Assembly (NCBI GenBank): GCA_023376005.1
Contig: CM042139.1
Span: forward strand, 134,003,199 to 134,067,198
DNA from: Doryteuthis pealeii
Lineage: Eukaryota > Mollusca > Cephalopoda > Myopsida > Loliginidae
Length of the DNA stretch: 64,000 nucleotides
Direction of reading: 5' to 3'
In this document: positions 9,660 to 20,560 of the stretch, one piece after another
How the letters are laid out: each line of letters begins with the position of its first letter
Position numbering within the stretch: the first letter of the stretch is position 1
Position numbers and translations under genes: made by a program
Notes under the pieces: generated by a model
Database searches by the model: none
What the model saw: only the letters and a program-made list of their open reading frames with translations
Told to the model about the DNA's origin: nothing

Positions 9660-10020
9660 AATTATAACTTGATACTGGGTCGGACTTAATGATAATATCA
9701 AAAGAAACCTGAAAAAATAGGTGCAACTAAAATGGAAAATAATTATCGCGAGGCTCGCGGTGCTTCTGGTTCAAAACTTAAAATCGAAGGCGTCATTAAT
9801 TACATTTCCTTTCGGGACAAAACTGGTTAAGTAAATGCATACATTGTTCAAGAACTGTCTTTGAATTTATGGGGGGGGGGGGTCTGGTTACAATTTTTTG
9901 ACTTCTGGGATTAATCGATTAATTCCATTTGTCGGTCAGTAAAATTTGCCGATAAGAATATTGTGATTTTAAGAAAGAAAACGAAACGGGGTATATAGGA
10001 TAATCTCCTATAATTTACTA
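9660..10020 (+). pseudogene. Gypsy aspartic protease remnant
   Basis: DTGSD (9671-9685) followed by LMIIS is the retropepsin active-site motif. Downstream pieces with a GASGSKL-like stretch and an FDFWD stretch follow the family order. Stops occur before and shortly after the motif, so it is inactive. Confidence 0.7.
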
Positions 10021-10172
10021 AACAATGAAAAACAAAAAAAAAAAAAACCGTAAAAGACGTGCCAACCATGACTCCTATCCAAATTCAAAAACTTCAACAA
10101 TTTTGCACAAATAAGATTTTTAAAAATAAAGAAATCCCTAGAATTTGATTGGATAAGGCAAGTCCTGAGTGG

Positions 10173-10840
10173 TGTTTACACATATGTCCGCGCTTTGGGT
10201 TTCCAGAAGGTTTGTAAATTATTACCACCAAAAAGAAAAATACCAAATCAGAGCCGGCAGTCACTTATATAAACGGGAATACAAATCAACAAGTCAGTCT
10301 GCTCCTACTTACGCGAGTAGTGGGGTCTTTGACCAACCACTCGACATGTAAGCAGCAGGGACGTCACCACACACCACCACGGTGGGCGACTTTAGTCCCG
10401 GCTGTACGCGATGATACTTTACCTCGGCACGCAGCAGATGACCTTAAATGAACGGCGTTTTCACAACCAGCTCAACGCCAGAGATGCTGATAACATCTAG
10501 AGACGCAACAACATCCGGCCATTTTGAACCGGTTGATGACTACTATCTGAATATTATACCCATCCTGCCATTTTGACCAACAAACGAAACATTCGTCTTC
10601 AGGTTGTGAGTAATTAACACCTTTCCTGATTTATCCACTTTTCTACCGACCAACGATCACAGAATAAATGTATTTTTTGTTATTAACCATATACCCTGTG
10701 TTTGTTATTCTTCCATTTTCTGTCTAACCTGTGTCTTTTCATTATCGTCATTCAAAATATTGTTTGCGGGGTCGGCATCCGTCCTCACCGGTCGGAATTC
10801 TCTCTTACCGACCGGAATTAACTCTCACCGAACCCCTACA
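10173..10840 (+). mobile_element. Candidate solo LTR inserted in Gypsy pol
   Basis: A 668-bp segment starts TGTT and ends TACA, carries a TATA-like 'cttatataaacggg' at 10265 and AATAAA at 10663, and separates protease-side from RT-side Gypsy sequence. The flanks agtgg/agtac match only 3 of 5 bases, so the ends may be a few bases off. Confidence 0.45.
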
Positions 10841-10847
10841 AGTACCA

Positions 10848-11165
10848 AAATGTGTGTTCTGGGGAACTCAGAGTATGCACTAAAGCAAAAGCGTCTTAAC
10901 ATAAGAGACAAACCAAATTCGATTTTTAGACCCAAAAGACCAGTTCCTTTTGCTGCCATTGAGACAGTAAACAAAGAATTGGACAGACTACAAAATCTTG
11001 GAGTCATTTTTCCAGTTGAAATCTCAAGTTGGGCAGCATCCACTGTAATTGTAAATCGTTCTGGAAAATTATGGCTATTTGCAGACTTTTCAACGGGATT
11101 TAATGACGCACTACAAGACCACAAGTACCTTCTCCCAACGGCCGAAGAGGTTTTCGCAAAATTAA
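10848..11165 (+). pseudogene. Gypsy reverse transcriptase, N-terminal part
   Basis: An open frame holds FRPKRPVPFAAI, LDRLQNLGVIFPV, SSWAASTVIV, LFADFSTGFNDAL and LPTAEEVFAKL, matching the start of Gypsy RT (usual PVP..., WAAP, DYR/S and LP...LF blocks). It stops at the polypurine tract, before the YxDD box, so the catalytic centre and everything after it are deleted. Confidence 0.8.
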
Positions 11166-11186
11166 AAAAGAGGGAATCTCTATAAA
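11165..11186 (+). promoter_or_regulatory. Polypurine tract
   Basis: A purine run 'aaaaaagagggaa' lies directly upstream of the LTR start, the normal plus-strand priming site of LTR retrotransposons. Confidence 0.6.
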
Positions 11187-11508
11187 TGTCACACAGCTGG
11201 GAATAGTTGAACGTATCGGTAAGGTTATGTATGTGAAGAAAAGGTCTACATAAAAGACATATCAACCAAATACGACGGAAGTATGACGCTATGCCATCAT
11301 TAGAGTGTCTGTGTGAGATTTCCCTATTACAACCACAGGTTGTTTGACTTACATTGGGAGATGTTGAAGTGGACTCGTCAATCCTTAATATAAAGTGAAA
11401 GTTACTACGTTCGTGGCAGAAAGCCAGCTCGGGTTTGAGCAATAAAGTGTGTACTGTGATTTACTACGGTGTTGTTCTTTCGTGTACATCGAAGAACGCG
11501 TTACAACA
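11187..11508 (+). mobile_element. 3' LTR of the Gypsy element
   Basis: A 322-bp segment starting TGTCAC and ending TTACAACA, with AATAAA at 11443. Its last 18 bp match the 5' remnant at 7761-7778. It follows the polypurine tract. Confidence 0.65.
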
Positions 11509-11594
11509 CACTGGCTCCTTAAGCCTAGCGAATTCCATGTGCGAAAAGTGCACACTTTCTGAAGACAAAACCGACAATGACTGGAATCAATTCT

Positions 11595-11855
11595 AAGTAT
11601 GTATTTGCCTACTCTCTGCGGCACAAGGTGAATTTTTAAGTTAAATACAGCTGGTGTGAATTCAGTGGTTTCATTTTCCTAGACTGGTTGTCTTACCAAG
11701 CCTAACAAGCCCAGTCTACCCTTCTATTCATCCATAGTTAGAAAGAGAACAGATGGATTCATGCCTTACTCAAATGCATTAGCGTGAAGTGAAACGCAAA
11801 TAACTTCGTCCAGGATTTGAGCTTGAGTCACCGATTCCATTTCCTAAGTGCACAA
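11595..11855 (-). repeat. SINE family A copy
   Basis: Antisense copy with 'cctagactggttg', 'aagcccagtctacc', 'tggattcatgcc' and the head end 'gatttgagcttgagtcaccg'. It is diverged in the middle. Confidence 0.6.
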
Positions 11856-12460
11856 GTCTCTTTTTTCTTTTACTCAACCCACTATACCAAAACGACTCAA
11901 ATTCAGAAAGGAATCCATACGAAATACCTTAACTATAACTTGAAATATTGACATTAAGAATTTGAATATTTCTATTTTTATACTTGTCAAAAATGCGAGT
12001 ATGAATTCTTGATGACGAAGAACGTTCCTAGGAACAATAAAGGCATGTTACCTAAAACCTCTATTGAAATAAAACCGGTGTATCGATTGTCTGCCCCTGT
12101 TGGGATGGACTTGTGTTCAAAAGGGTTATCTTCCCTTGTCACTAGGGTTTTTCGCCACTAGGTGACACTACTAGCTGGGTATTCAAACAGCAGCCTGGGA
12201 ATTTCTCTCTCTATTTTCTCTTGGTCTAGCATCCACAAAAGATGGACTAGACGCGTGGTGTCTCTGTCCATTAAGTGGGGACCTTGCTCCCAACCAACTA
12301 TCAGTAAGTGACTATCATATTCTTCATGAACTCTTTCTCACTTCCAAAGGACTTTAGTCCTATCTGTTTTGTATAATGTCATATATGTCAAACTCCACGT
12401 GCTCAGACAATAAAGTCTGTATTGTTATTATGTTGTACCTCTTTGTTCGGATTCATTCAT
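11856..12460. other. Unassigned stretch
   Basis: No gene or recognised repeat. A CT-rich patch at 12200-12225 and an AT-rich end (12455-12470) lead into the next SINE. Confidence 0.35.
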
Positions 12461-12469
12461 ATATATATA

Positions 12470-12690
12470 AGCGTGGGCTAGTGGTTAGAGTCGTGGAAAT
12501 GGACTCGTTGATTCGAGTTCAATTCCTAGACGAAGCTGTTGGCATTTCACATAGCGCTAATACCCTTGGGAAAGGTATGAATCCATATATTCTCCCTCCA
12601 GCTATGGGTTAAATAGTAGGACAGACTGGGCTCTTCAGCCTTGGGTAGGTAACCAGTCTAGGAGAGGGATAACTCTGAATTCAAAATTCC
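12470..12690 (+). repeat. SINE family A copy
   Basis: Head 'gctagtggttagagtcgtgg' with the B-box part 'gattcgagttcaattcc', then 'catttcacatagcgctaata', 'cttgggaaaggtatgaatcc' and 'accagtctaggag'. The 3' tail is lost. Confidence 0.7.
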
Positions 12691-12865
12691 TGAGGTCGGT
12701 CGTTGATTGGGTTTGTGGCAACCCTTGGTGCACCAATTCTTTCCTATCGACTGTGCCAAAAAGTGTGGATGGTCCAACACAAGCCTTCACCACTATAAAC
12801 AAATCACTGTGTGGGTGTTCATTGTGTGTGTGAACCCTCATGCGTTGAAAATCGACGAGAGAGTC

Positions 12866-12890
12866 CATATATATATATATATATATATAT
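12866..12890. repeat. (TA)n microsatellite
   Basis: Perfect TA run. The sequence from 12691 to here is unassigned. Confidence 0.9.
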
Positions 12891-13029
12891 GCACCTACGT
12901 TGGAAGGTCACTCTGAGCCTTCTAACGTATTATAAGAACCACACATTATATTTAAATCTTATACCGGCAATCATTTGCTAAATTCATATTTTCTTTGTCT
13001 TTTTCAGTGTGTGACTTCAGAGTTGTTTA

Positions 13030-13310
13030 TTCCAGCATATCATCATCGTCAGGATCACCAAGAAGTGCCTTCTCTGTCTCTATCTCTCTCAGCCATCGCT
13101 CTTGGTAGGTCCTCTAGATGACACCCAGTGTCCACACAAAGCTGGTTAATGTAGTTTTTTTGCTGGTCGGCTAACACTGGTGTGTCCTCGTGTAGGAGTC
13201 CATAGATGAACATCGTTTATGATTTCGTCTTTACTTCTCCAGCAATATCTAGCATGTCGACTTCGTCTTAATTGGATAGTTTGTGCGATGGGGCTAAGTG
13301 GCCGGACAGC
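13030..13310 (-). mobile_element. RTE-like LINE 3' end fragment
   Basis: The minus strand carries the C-terminal coding end shared with 50845-51650, including the region around the 'gctggtcggctaacactggt' complement, and ends at a 'catcatcg' tail on the plus strand. Frames are broken. It is a 5'-truncated copy, as is usual for LINEs. Confidence 0.65.
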
Positions 13311-13728
13311 TATTTACAGTTTTTTTTTTAACAGCAAGTAACCACACCAGTCCAGAACAAAGTAGTCATACTTCCTGTTCACTGGTAACCTACCAATATT
13401 CCCTACTATCAACCCAAACCACATACACCCATTATTGTCTGGGGTGTACGTGTTGTATGTGTTTGTTGGTAAAATGAACATAAATCACAAAATAAAGAAT
13501 CACACCCTTTCTTTTCACGTGTCGGTTTTATTTTTATTCCTTGGAAGAAAGTACTCTTGGTATTTACCGTTTAGTTCATTTGTGTGAAGGTTAGGGTAAT
13601 TTAGTTACAAGTGTCTGGCCAAGTCAATGTGTCACATAATTGGGTGTTTGTGTGCTACTTCGATATCTCTGGGTTCTATGAGCCGCTGAGAAAAGTGTCC
13701 ATCCACCAGCGAAGTTTGCGGTAAAATG

Positions 13729-13733
<5 letters not shown>

Positions 13734-13801
<68 letters not shown>
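13734..13801. repeat. (GA)34 microsatellite
   Basis: Perfect GA run. The minus-strand Ser-Leu open frame over it is an artefact. Confidence 0.95.
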
Positions 13802-13804
<3 letters not shown>

Positions 13805-13949
13805 TGGCCTTTCACCGGAAATTTAGAATCCAGGGGTCAGGTGATCAAAATTTCTTGCACATTGAGAAAAATATAAATTCATACTCTTTATTTTTAGTTT
13901 CATCATTTTACTTATTTATTTAAAAAATATATTTAATTTTTTTTCCTCT

Positions 13950-14141
13950 CACAAACCATCCGAATAAAACGAACAAGATATGCTGGACACTGCCAGAGAA
14001 GCAATGACTCACTCATGTGACATTCTCCTGTGGACACCTACACATGGACACATCAGTGTAGACTGATAAACCTATATCAATCAGCTCTGTACGGAATCTG
14101 GATGCTGCGCGGAGGACCACCCAAAGGTGATGACCGATATT

Positions 14142-14204
<63 letters not shown>

Positions 14205-14240
14205 TGGATATCCGTACTACCAGCGCGACCAGATGATGAT
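13950..14240 (+). mobile_element. RTE-like LINE 3' end with embedded (GA)n
   Basis: From 'acaaaccatccgaataaaac' through 'ggatgctgcgcggaggacc' to 'ctaccagcgcgaccagatga' this is the LINE 3' end. A (GA)n tract (14143-14201) replaces the short gagaga of other copies just before 'catggatatcc'. Confidence 0.7.
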
Positions 14241-14416
14241 TTATTTCAGTTTATTATTTTTAAAATTTTTTTATAGATTTTATTTTATTCATTTCATTTC
14301 CTTTTATTTTATTTTTCTATGCCAGCACACACTCAAACTACTGCACTGAGTTCGTTCTATACAGGGTGCTCCATAATTTTAGCCTTGTACTCTACTTAGA
14401 TATGCTGAGTAAACAT

Positions 14417-14614
14417 TCTGACGTGTAAAATTTACCCCCTATATTTAACACAATAAAACTTGAATAAAGGTTAATATTATCTTTAAAAAATCATCAGGAG
14501 TTTTTTTTAATGTTTCTTCTTTTGAATGGTCCAAAAAGTTTGGAGATAATATTAATCTTTATGCAAGTTTCATTGTGTTAAATATAGGGGGTAGGGTAAA
14601 TTTTACACATCAGA
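14417..14614. mobile_element. Fold-back MITE, 65-70-bp arms
   Basis: Arms 14417-14481 and 14545-14614 are inverted copies ('accccctatatttaacacaa'). The loop holds 'tcatcaggag'. A truncated relative lies at 55105-55235. No coding capacity. Confidence 0.75.
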
Positions 14615-15155
14615 TTGGACATCCCTAGTAAACATCATTGTCTTTATGAGAAGAGCGACAAACTCTGCTATTACGTACCATTTAGTAATAGCGTGTGTTT
14701 TTATTTAAATTTTTTTCTTGTTCTACTTAGGAGTTAGGAAAATAAATGTGCGGAAGCGACCTTTGGACGTGGATGGTATTTTAGAGCTATTAGCGTCGCG
14801 ACATGTCTGGTGACGGCACGCCAAAGGAGTAAGGTTATTCGAGGTTCAGCACCCTCCTTAACCTTATGACATTTATCAATATACAAATATATTACGACTT
14901 TTATACTTACTGTTGTTGTTGGTATTTTTTTTTCTTGTTTCATATTTTTTGTGTGTCTATGCGCATGCGCCCGTGTAAAACAAAGTAAACATCTTAATTA
15001 TGACCCTTTTATGGACTTGACAAGAACGGTTAGCCATGTTTTATCAAGTAATTGTATTGTCTTAAATTTCAGATGTGCGATTCAAAAGGCTTTTAATGAC
15101 GCTGTTTTAGAGATCTTACACAACAATGTATTAATCAACTGCACCGTCCTCATCC
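14615..15155. other. Unassigned stretch
   Basis: AT-rich with no recognisable features. The open frames here are short and without domains. Confidence 0.35.
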
Positions 15156-15159
15156 TGTC

Positions 15160-15300
15160 GGAGGGGTTTAAAATACGCTGACTGTATCTCCTACAGATGA
15201 GCAAAAACTCCTTCCACCCGAAAAAGAGGTGTTACGGATAGGACACTAAAGTGGTGAGGTTCTAGTTCTTGAAATCTGGGGAGTGTGGAGTACTTTCGGT
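15160..15300. repeat. Composite of repeat families F and G
   Basis: A piece of the F repeat end ('ctcctacag', reverse sense) is followed by 'aagaggtgttacggatagga' and 'ggggagtgtggagtac', which match the G repeat at 16450-16560. The same F/G pairing occurs at 29620-29790. Confidence 0.4.
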
Positions 15301-15560
15301 ATTTTATTTTCGCAAAAATGAAATAAATTGTGACGTTGTAAGTCTCAGCACCCCCACCAAGAGAAAACAATTTTACTGAATTTTGGGAGGAATATGGTAA
15401 TTAATTTTCTGTAAGTCACCAATTAAAAACTAACATTTGCAGAACTATCGAATTCTATGACTGCTCCTGTTGCATCAATAAGTAATTACTGATGATAATA
15501 ATAAGGATTAAAAGTTATGCCCCTTGTTGTTGGTAGCTCCTGTTTGAATATTTTGGTAAT

Positions 15561-15807
15561 ATAGTTATTTACTAAGCTTAACTTAGATGTGGCACAAGGC
15601 CAGATTATGGGGCGCCCAGTGAGAATCGAACTCACTAACAATGGTCTGCGAGTCTAGCTTGCTAACCATCACACCACGTGATATAGTTATTTACTAAGCT
15701 TTGCTTAGATGCGGCACAAGGCCAGAAGTATAGGGCGCCCAATGAGAATCGAACTCACTAACAATGGTTTGCGAGTCTAGCTTGTTAACCATTACACCAC
15801 GTGATAT
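15561..15807 (-). repeat. Tandem dimer of SINE family D, 122-bp period
   Basis: Two units, each with 'atagttatttactaagctt', 'cggcacaaggccag'-like text and the antisense tRNA-like head ('gagaatcgaactcactaaca', 'ctaaccat.acaccacgtg'). Other copies lie at 35035-35148, 38195-38307 and 38529-38640. Confidence 0.75.
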
Positions 15808-16440
15808 AAGCCGTGCTGCAATCCATCACTTAAATTTATAGACTAAGCAAGGTCGCGTGGTTTAAACCTCAGCCAATCAACAGCCCGAATACGTGGTTGG
15901 TTAACTACTTAATCGCTGATATTGACAGATATCCATTTGCACTCATTGACGAACGACCTGCAAGACTGAGGAACACCAAGGAACAACCAAAGGATTCATA
16001 CCCAATATTAAGGGACACTAAGGAGCAACCAAAGGATTCTTCACTAAGGATTGCGCTCTGCTTAACACAAAGGATCTCCGCTGGACATCGCTGTTGCTTG
16101 AAGCCTAAGGAAGGCCACAAAAATTGTAATAGTTCTCGTATGAGAGCACCTCAGCAGGGAGTCTTAATAAAGTTGTTAAACTGTTACTACATGTTTGTTG
16201 TCGCTCCGAGTATCCAGACGTATCAACCCGAAGTAAACGACGTTGCTTAGATAAATACATAACTTGTGTATGAAACAACGCTTGCCACAACCCACTCTAG
16301 GGAGATTTTCAGCCAGTTACCTTCATTTAAAGTGAAATTTCCATATCCTACACTGTTAGAGCAAACAAATAAAATACAAACTTCAAAACAAAACTTAGGC
16401 CTTACATATTCAAAAGCAAGTCCCCATAGAAAAAACACCC
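15808..16440. other. Unassigned stretch
   Basis: Contains a short internal duplication ('aaggaacaaccaaaggatt' near 15978 and 'aaggagcaaccaaaggatt' near 16019). A 117-codon frame over it has no recognisable domain. Confidence 0.35.
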
Positions 16441-16705
16441 GATAAAGAGGTGTCCTGGATTGGACACTAAAGTGCATCTGATGGTGAGGCTACAGTTATG
16501 GAGATCTGCGGAGTGTGGAGAACCGCTTCATTGCCATTACTCCCAAGTCCACTCTTATATAAATGATTTTAAGCCTCACGGGTTGCCACCCACGGTCAAC
16601 AGGTGGCCTAACGGTGTGTGTGTGTGGGGATTTTACCCCTCTGTAGAGGTGCAGTCGGTATATTCTACAGCCCCAGCCGACCGGGCGGATGACATTTCTA
16701 GCGGC
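16441..16705 (+). repeat. Composite of repeat families G and F
   Basis: The first half (to 16560) has 'catctgatggtgaggctaca' and 'gcggagtgtggagaacc' (G in reverse sense). The second half has 'gccacccacggtcaacaggt' and 'cccagccgaccgggcgg' (F), as at 35640-35795. Confidence 0.5.
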
Positions 16706-17098
16706 TTCTCTCTTAGATACTGAAAAAAAGAAAAGAAAAAAAATCGTTCGAGTGATAATCTCTGGCCTTAATCCCCCCCCCCCCGGACAAGCTTACAGAA
16801 AATCTGCAGGGTGCTATGACCTTGCCGAGACCTGTCATTAACTGTTGCCTTGTCAGTGATCTGGTTGGATTACTAGTCGAATGAAGCATCGGACTGTCAC
16901 AAACGAATCACACATTTGTGCGGGGTCCCGGCGGTGGGTGGAATGAAGCACGCGCGAACCTATCACATAATACATGATATCAGGTTCTCCCTTAATTTTA
17001 TCTGGGACGCTATTTTGTTATCATTTGATTTATGTCACTGAGGATTTTTTTTAATTCTCTTGTTTGGTACTTTTTACGCAGGTAGTTTTCCTTGCTCG

Positions 17099-17104
<6 letters not shown>

Positions 17105-17194
<90 letters not shown>
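17105..17194. repeat. (GA)n microsatellite
   Basis: About 45 GA units. The stretch 16706-17104 before it is unassigned. Confidence 0.95.
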
Positions 17195-17197
<3 letters not shown>

Positions 17198-17334
17198 TTC
17201 GGATGGTGCTATAGCCATTTACCATATTAATCATGTAATACAATACAGGCTTGTCCATGCAGTTAGTTTGTCGGTATCAAAGCAGACGAGGAGACAAAAT
17301 GGCGTCTGATTTTTGTAAATATTGTTTTGTTGTT

Positions 17335-17955
17335 ATTATTTTCACTCTATGTGCGCTTTTCACATCCTTTTCAACTGGTGGTTTTTCACTGAGCGACAGC
17401 AAGTCACCTCAGGTCACCGGGACTCTTCTGAGTATTCTAGCCGATCTTAACACTGCTGTGGTTTGGATAGTTTCGGTTCCTCTTCAAACCTCCACTTCCC
17501 CCACTCTCTTCCTCAAGCATTTGGAGACCATTCCAAGAGATTCTACTACCTTCATTATTACATATTATATTAACAACACCTTCACCTTCATATTCCACAG
17601 CTTTTCCAGCTCTCTAGTCTCTGTCTAACTTTTCGCTTTCTCTTATTTTCACTCTGTGGTCTGCTTGAACAGCAGAACCCATTAGATGCTAATTCTTTTC
17701 GGCTTTAATTAAGGCAAATCTTCTGTTTGGGGTTTGGGTGATCCGTTTGAATCTCAAAGTCACAGAGAATTGTTTTTATGCGTTTCAATTTTTAAGACGA
17801 ATTTTGTTTTGTAGTATGGTCAAATTTTAATTTCTTGCATAATTCCCAGCGGATCATCTTTCCTTCCCAGCCTTGTATTCCTTTTGTGTATTCGCTTATT
17901 ATGTGATAAACTGTTTCCTGTTTGGTTTTGTCCTCTTTAAGTGATCAGTCGGGTC
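17335..17955 (-). mobile_element. RLE-type LINE fragment
   Basis: The minus strand encodes, with frame breaks, the CCHC-side end (YHIISEYTKGIQGWE, WELCKKLKFDHT), a DFEIQTDH stretch, then the endonuclease and C-terminal block ending near a TTG-CTG-TCG 'LLS' region. Plus-strand open frames here are antisense shadows. No full-length frame survives. Confidence 0.7.
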
Positions 17956-18103
17956 TCACCCAGAGATTGTAAGACATTTGCAGTCTTAAAACCTGAGATG
18001 AATAAGGGAATTGAAAAAAGAAGGTGTGTGTGCAAAAAGGAGAATACAAGAAAAAATAATTAAGTATCAATTTCTTTCCTTTTCCCTCTCACAGTTACTC
18101 CCC

Positions 18104-18122
18104 CCTCTCTCTCTCTCTCTCT

Positions 18123-18186
<64 letters not shown>
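18104..18186. repeat. (CT)n-(TA)n microsatellite
   Basis: CT run followed by a long, slightly interrupted TA run. Confidence 0.95.
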
Positions 18187-18188
<2 letters not shown>

Positions 18189-18189
<1 letters not shown>

Positions 18190-18640
18190 TAGGCCAGAAT
18201 GGATGACTCACATGATTTTTCATGTACTTTTCCATCACGCAGTGTTCATTCCTTTTTAATGTAATAGACTCAATTTGATTGGTCAAATTGGATGACACAT
18301 TGATTTTTTCCGATCAACGAGTATTTATTTTATAGCACGTTTTCGTTCATGTAGGATCTAGCTGAGATTAGAAGTGTGATTTGGCTGTGAATTATAGTGA
18401 TACAAAGTGTGGTAATAGTGAATATGTTTGGTAAAAGAATTTCATCGTAGGTGAATGCGCAAATCAAAATTCCAAATGAAGAAGGATACAGCACGCGCCA
18501 AATCGCTAACAGATCGCGTCTAAAACAACCAACAGTTGTCAGATAATTTTAAGTGTTCTAAAAATTATGACTATCGTGAGCGAAATGTATGAACACTGCA
18601 TGATAGAAAAGTGAGTCATCTATTTTGGCCAATCCTGTAC
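18189..18640 (+). mobile_element. Deleted Tc1/mariner element
   Basis: Inverted ends ('gccagaatggatgactcac' on the left; 'gtgagtcatctattttggcc' on the right) enclose ~450 bp. From ATG 18424 the frame reads MFGKRISS, a stop, then IKIPNEEGYSTRQIANRSRL and KQPTVVR, a Tc1/mariner N-terminal helix-turn-helix. The rest of the transposase is deleted, so it can move only in trans. Confidence 0.7.
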
Positions 18641-18651
18641 ACTGTATTTGT

Positions 18652-18654
<3 letters not shown>

Positions 18655-18702
<48 letters not shown>
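18655..18702. repeat. (TG)24 microsatellite
   Basis: Perfect TG run. Confidence 0.95.
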
Positions 18703-18706
<4 letters not shown>

Positions 18707-18894
18707 ACATTAATAAAATTCTTATATATTTTCTGAAGTAGCACATCCACGAATTAATGGAACAAGCCGCCACTAAACAAGAATTTCCTTAAGATGTGCG
18801 CAGTAGAATTGAGAGCAATTTTCCACAATTCGTATAAGTTAGGATTTTCAGGCATGTAGTTGACAAATTAACTAACCTTCATTTTGAGTAGTCC

Positions 18895-19405
18895 CAGTGC
18901 TGCAGCAACTACTGGTATTGTCATTGTTTTCAGTTGAGACATTATAAAAATTTCCATTTTTCTAGGATGGATTCTGGTTTGAGCATAAACTATTTGGTAA
19001 TATAATCAAATTATAATATCTTGCACAATTTTCAGTGGATCACCTTTTCCACTCAGTCATGTCCAGTCTTGTACTCACTAGTTTGCTGCATTCGTTTATT
19101 ATGTGATAAACCATTTCGTCTCTGTCTCGACAAAACCTACAATTGCTATTCTGTTGCGTATTATTTATTTTCGCTTTGATATAATTGGCCTTGTTATTTT
19201 GTGCTGCTATTATGAGAGATTCAGTTTCTCTCTTGAGGTTTCCCTTTCTTAGCCTTGTCCAGATCTTCTCGTATGCAATCTGTCCAGTTTGTCGCCATAT
19301 AGTTGTTTTTCTTCCGATTCATTTTCTAGTTTTTCTTGTTTTTCTGTTAGTCCTTATGTTGCCATTGCTGTTACTGGCTGTTGTAATCATTTCAATCTTT
19401 AAAAA
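18895..19405 (-). mobile_element. RLE-type LINE fragment with CCHC motif
   Basis: The minus strand reads GNLKRETESLIIAAQNN, then NCRFCRDRDEMVYHIINEC, a clear C-x2-C...H-x4-C motif (about 19085-19142) of R2/R4-like LINEs, followed by degraded KLVST and WKR pieces. The 5' side extends to about 19400. Frames break after the CCHC. Confidence 0.75.
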
Positions 19406-20110
19406 AAAAAGATTGAAATGAAACATGGCTCTATTAAAAAAAACCTTTATTTTATGAAACCAGAATGTTTAGCTATTCATTTTCTTTTACCAGGGGTCGT
19501 ATAAATAAATATATTTACAAAGTTAGCTTTAAAATACTTATTTTTCGTACATCATGTTTTTTGTGTATATTTTTTCTCATTTACACACATTTGCATAGAA
19601 TATAAATGTGTTCTTTTGCCTTTGTAAGTTTTTAGTATTTTGGGGTCTTTAATTAATTCATTTATTCATTGCAATTAAATTATTTAATCATAATTTTCAA
19701 CAACTTGGCTTTCATTTTTTTCATATATGTTTATTGCAGATAATATTATGCAAATTATTATTTCATTTTTTTATTAATGGTAAATCAACCTTCGTGGGTT
19801 ATTTGGTGCCAAGCCAACCCTTATGGAATAACATTAGTGGTACTATTCAACCCATTGCTGAGAAGTTATTTATCAGTGCTATATAAATCTTTTGTGTGAT
19901 CAACTGTTATTAATAGTAAAATGTTATGGTCTTGTTGATGTTGATTAATATGTGTCCAACAACACTAAAATTTGATAAGTGATGTGTCAGTCTATTCATT
20001 TTACAATTATTCCATAAATTATTCAGATTAAAATGCAAGTTTTTTGCTTTACAATTTGTTCTTTGACTTTCAATACATGCATCCTGATAGTGTCTGAATA
20101 TTGCCTGATA
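19406..20110. other. AT-rich, mostly unassigned, with SINE-tail fragment
   Basis: At 19780-19870 'ggtaaatcaaccttcgtggg' to 'gtactattcaacccattgct' is a fragment of the shared SINE tail/body of family B. The sequence 'gctttacaatttgttctttg' near 20046 recurs at 20173. Otherwise nothing is recognised. Confidence 0.4.
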
Positions 20111-20114
20111 TTGA

Positions 20115-20525
20115 CATTCTGTAGCTATATCAGTGCTACTGTACGGCTGCAACACTTGGACCCTAAGTTTTGTGCTTTACAATTTATTCTTTGATCTTCA
20201 ACACACGCACCATTGAAGCGCTTAGAGAAAAAAGTTAGATGGAAGCTACACAAGGATGCTAAGCGCTTTCCTAAACAAATCTTGGGAGCAGCCGTTGTAC
20301 GGTCAACTGTCTCATATTACACAAACCATCCGATTGAGACGAACAAGACATGCTGGACACTGTTGGAGAAGCAATGACTAACTCATAACTGATATTCTCC
20401 CGTGTGAGCCGACCAACACCAATCACGGATTCTGGATGCCGCACGGAAAACTTGCCGGAAGCGATGACCAATAGTCACGGGAATTCGTGCTAACAGTGCG
20501 ACATGATGATGGTGATGATAATCTT
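20115..20525 (+). mobile_element. RTE-like LINE 3' fragment
   Basis: Carries 'tatcagtgctactgtacggc', 'catgctggacactg', 'ttctggatgccgcacgg' and a 'tgatgatggtgatgat' tail. A ~50-bp non-LINE stretch at about 20162-20212 resembles 20044-20090, so a local duplication or insertion has occurred inside it. Confidence 0.65.
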
Positions 20526-20560
20526 AAAGAACAGTTCTGAAATATTTTATTGGCTAATAA

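Larger units (their letters stand above)
7761..11508 (+). mobile_element. Degenerate Gypsy-type LTR retrotransposon
   Basis: The order is: last ~18 bp of the 5' LTR (7761-7778), primer-site-like 'gtggcgacagg', leader, gag, zinc knuckle, aspartic protease, N-terminal reverse transcriptase, polypurine tract and 3' LTR. The 5' LTR remnant matches the 3' LTR end (11491-11508) at 16 of 18 bases. Frames are broken by many stops and frameshifts, and the RT catalytic half, RNase H and integrase are missing, so it is dead. It has been invaded by a telomere-repeat MITE (7826-8116), probably by a solo LTR (10173-10840), and perhaps by a GC-rich insert near 8920-9320. Confidence 0.75.

Noticed and set aside
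9895..9945. Helitron-like 'attaatcgattaa' stretch
   Set aside because: In context it codes for the end of the Gypsy protease region (FDFWD...), so resemblance to 57010 is chance.
10583..10612. Possible hammerhead in the solo LTR
   Set aside because: CTGAAGA is present in reverse, but GAAA is on the wrong side and strand for a hammerhead.
17010..17309. Open frames of alternating Ser-Leu or Arg-Glu
   Set aside because: They are translations of (GA)n/(CT)n. The same applies at 13624-13815, 14140-14349, 34614-34917, 47481-47827 and 52004-52465.
17288..17628. 109-codon plus-strand frame with hydrophobic start
   Set aside because: It is the antisense of an RLE LINE C-terminus. Similar antisense frames occur at 23080-23457, 42378-42914 and 44914-45108.
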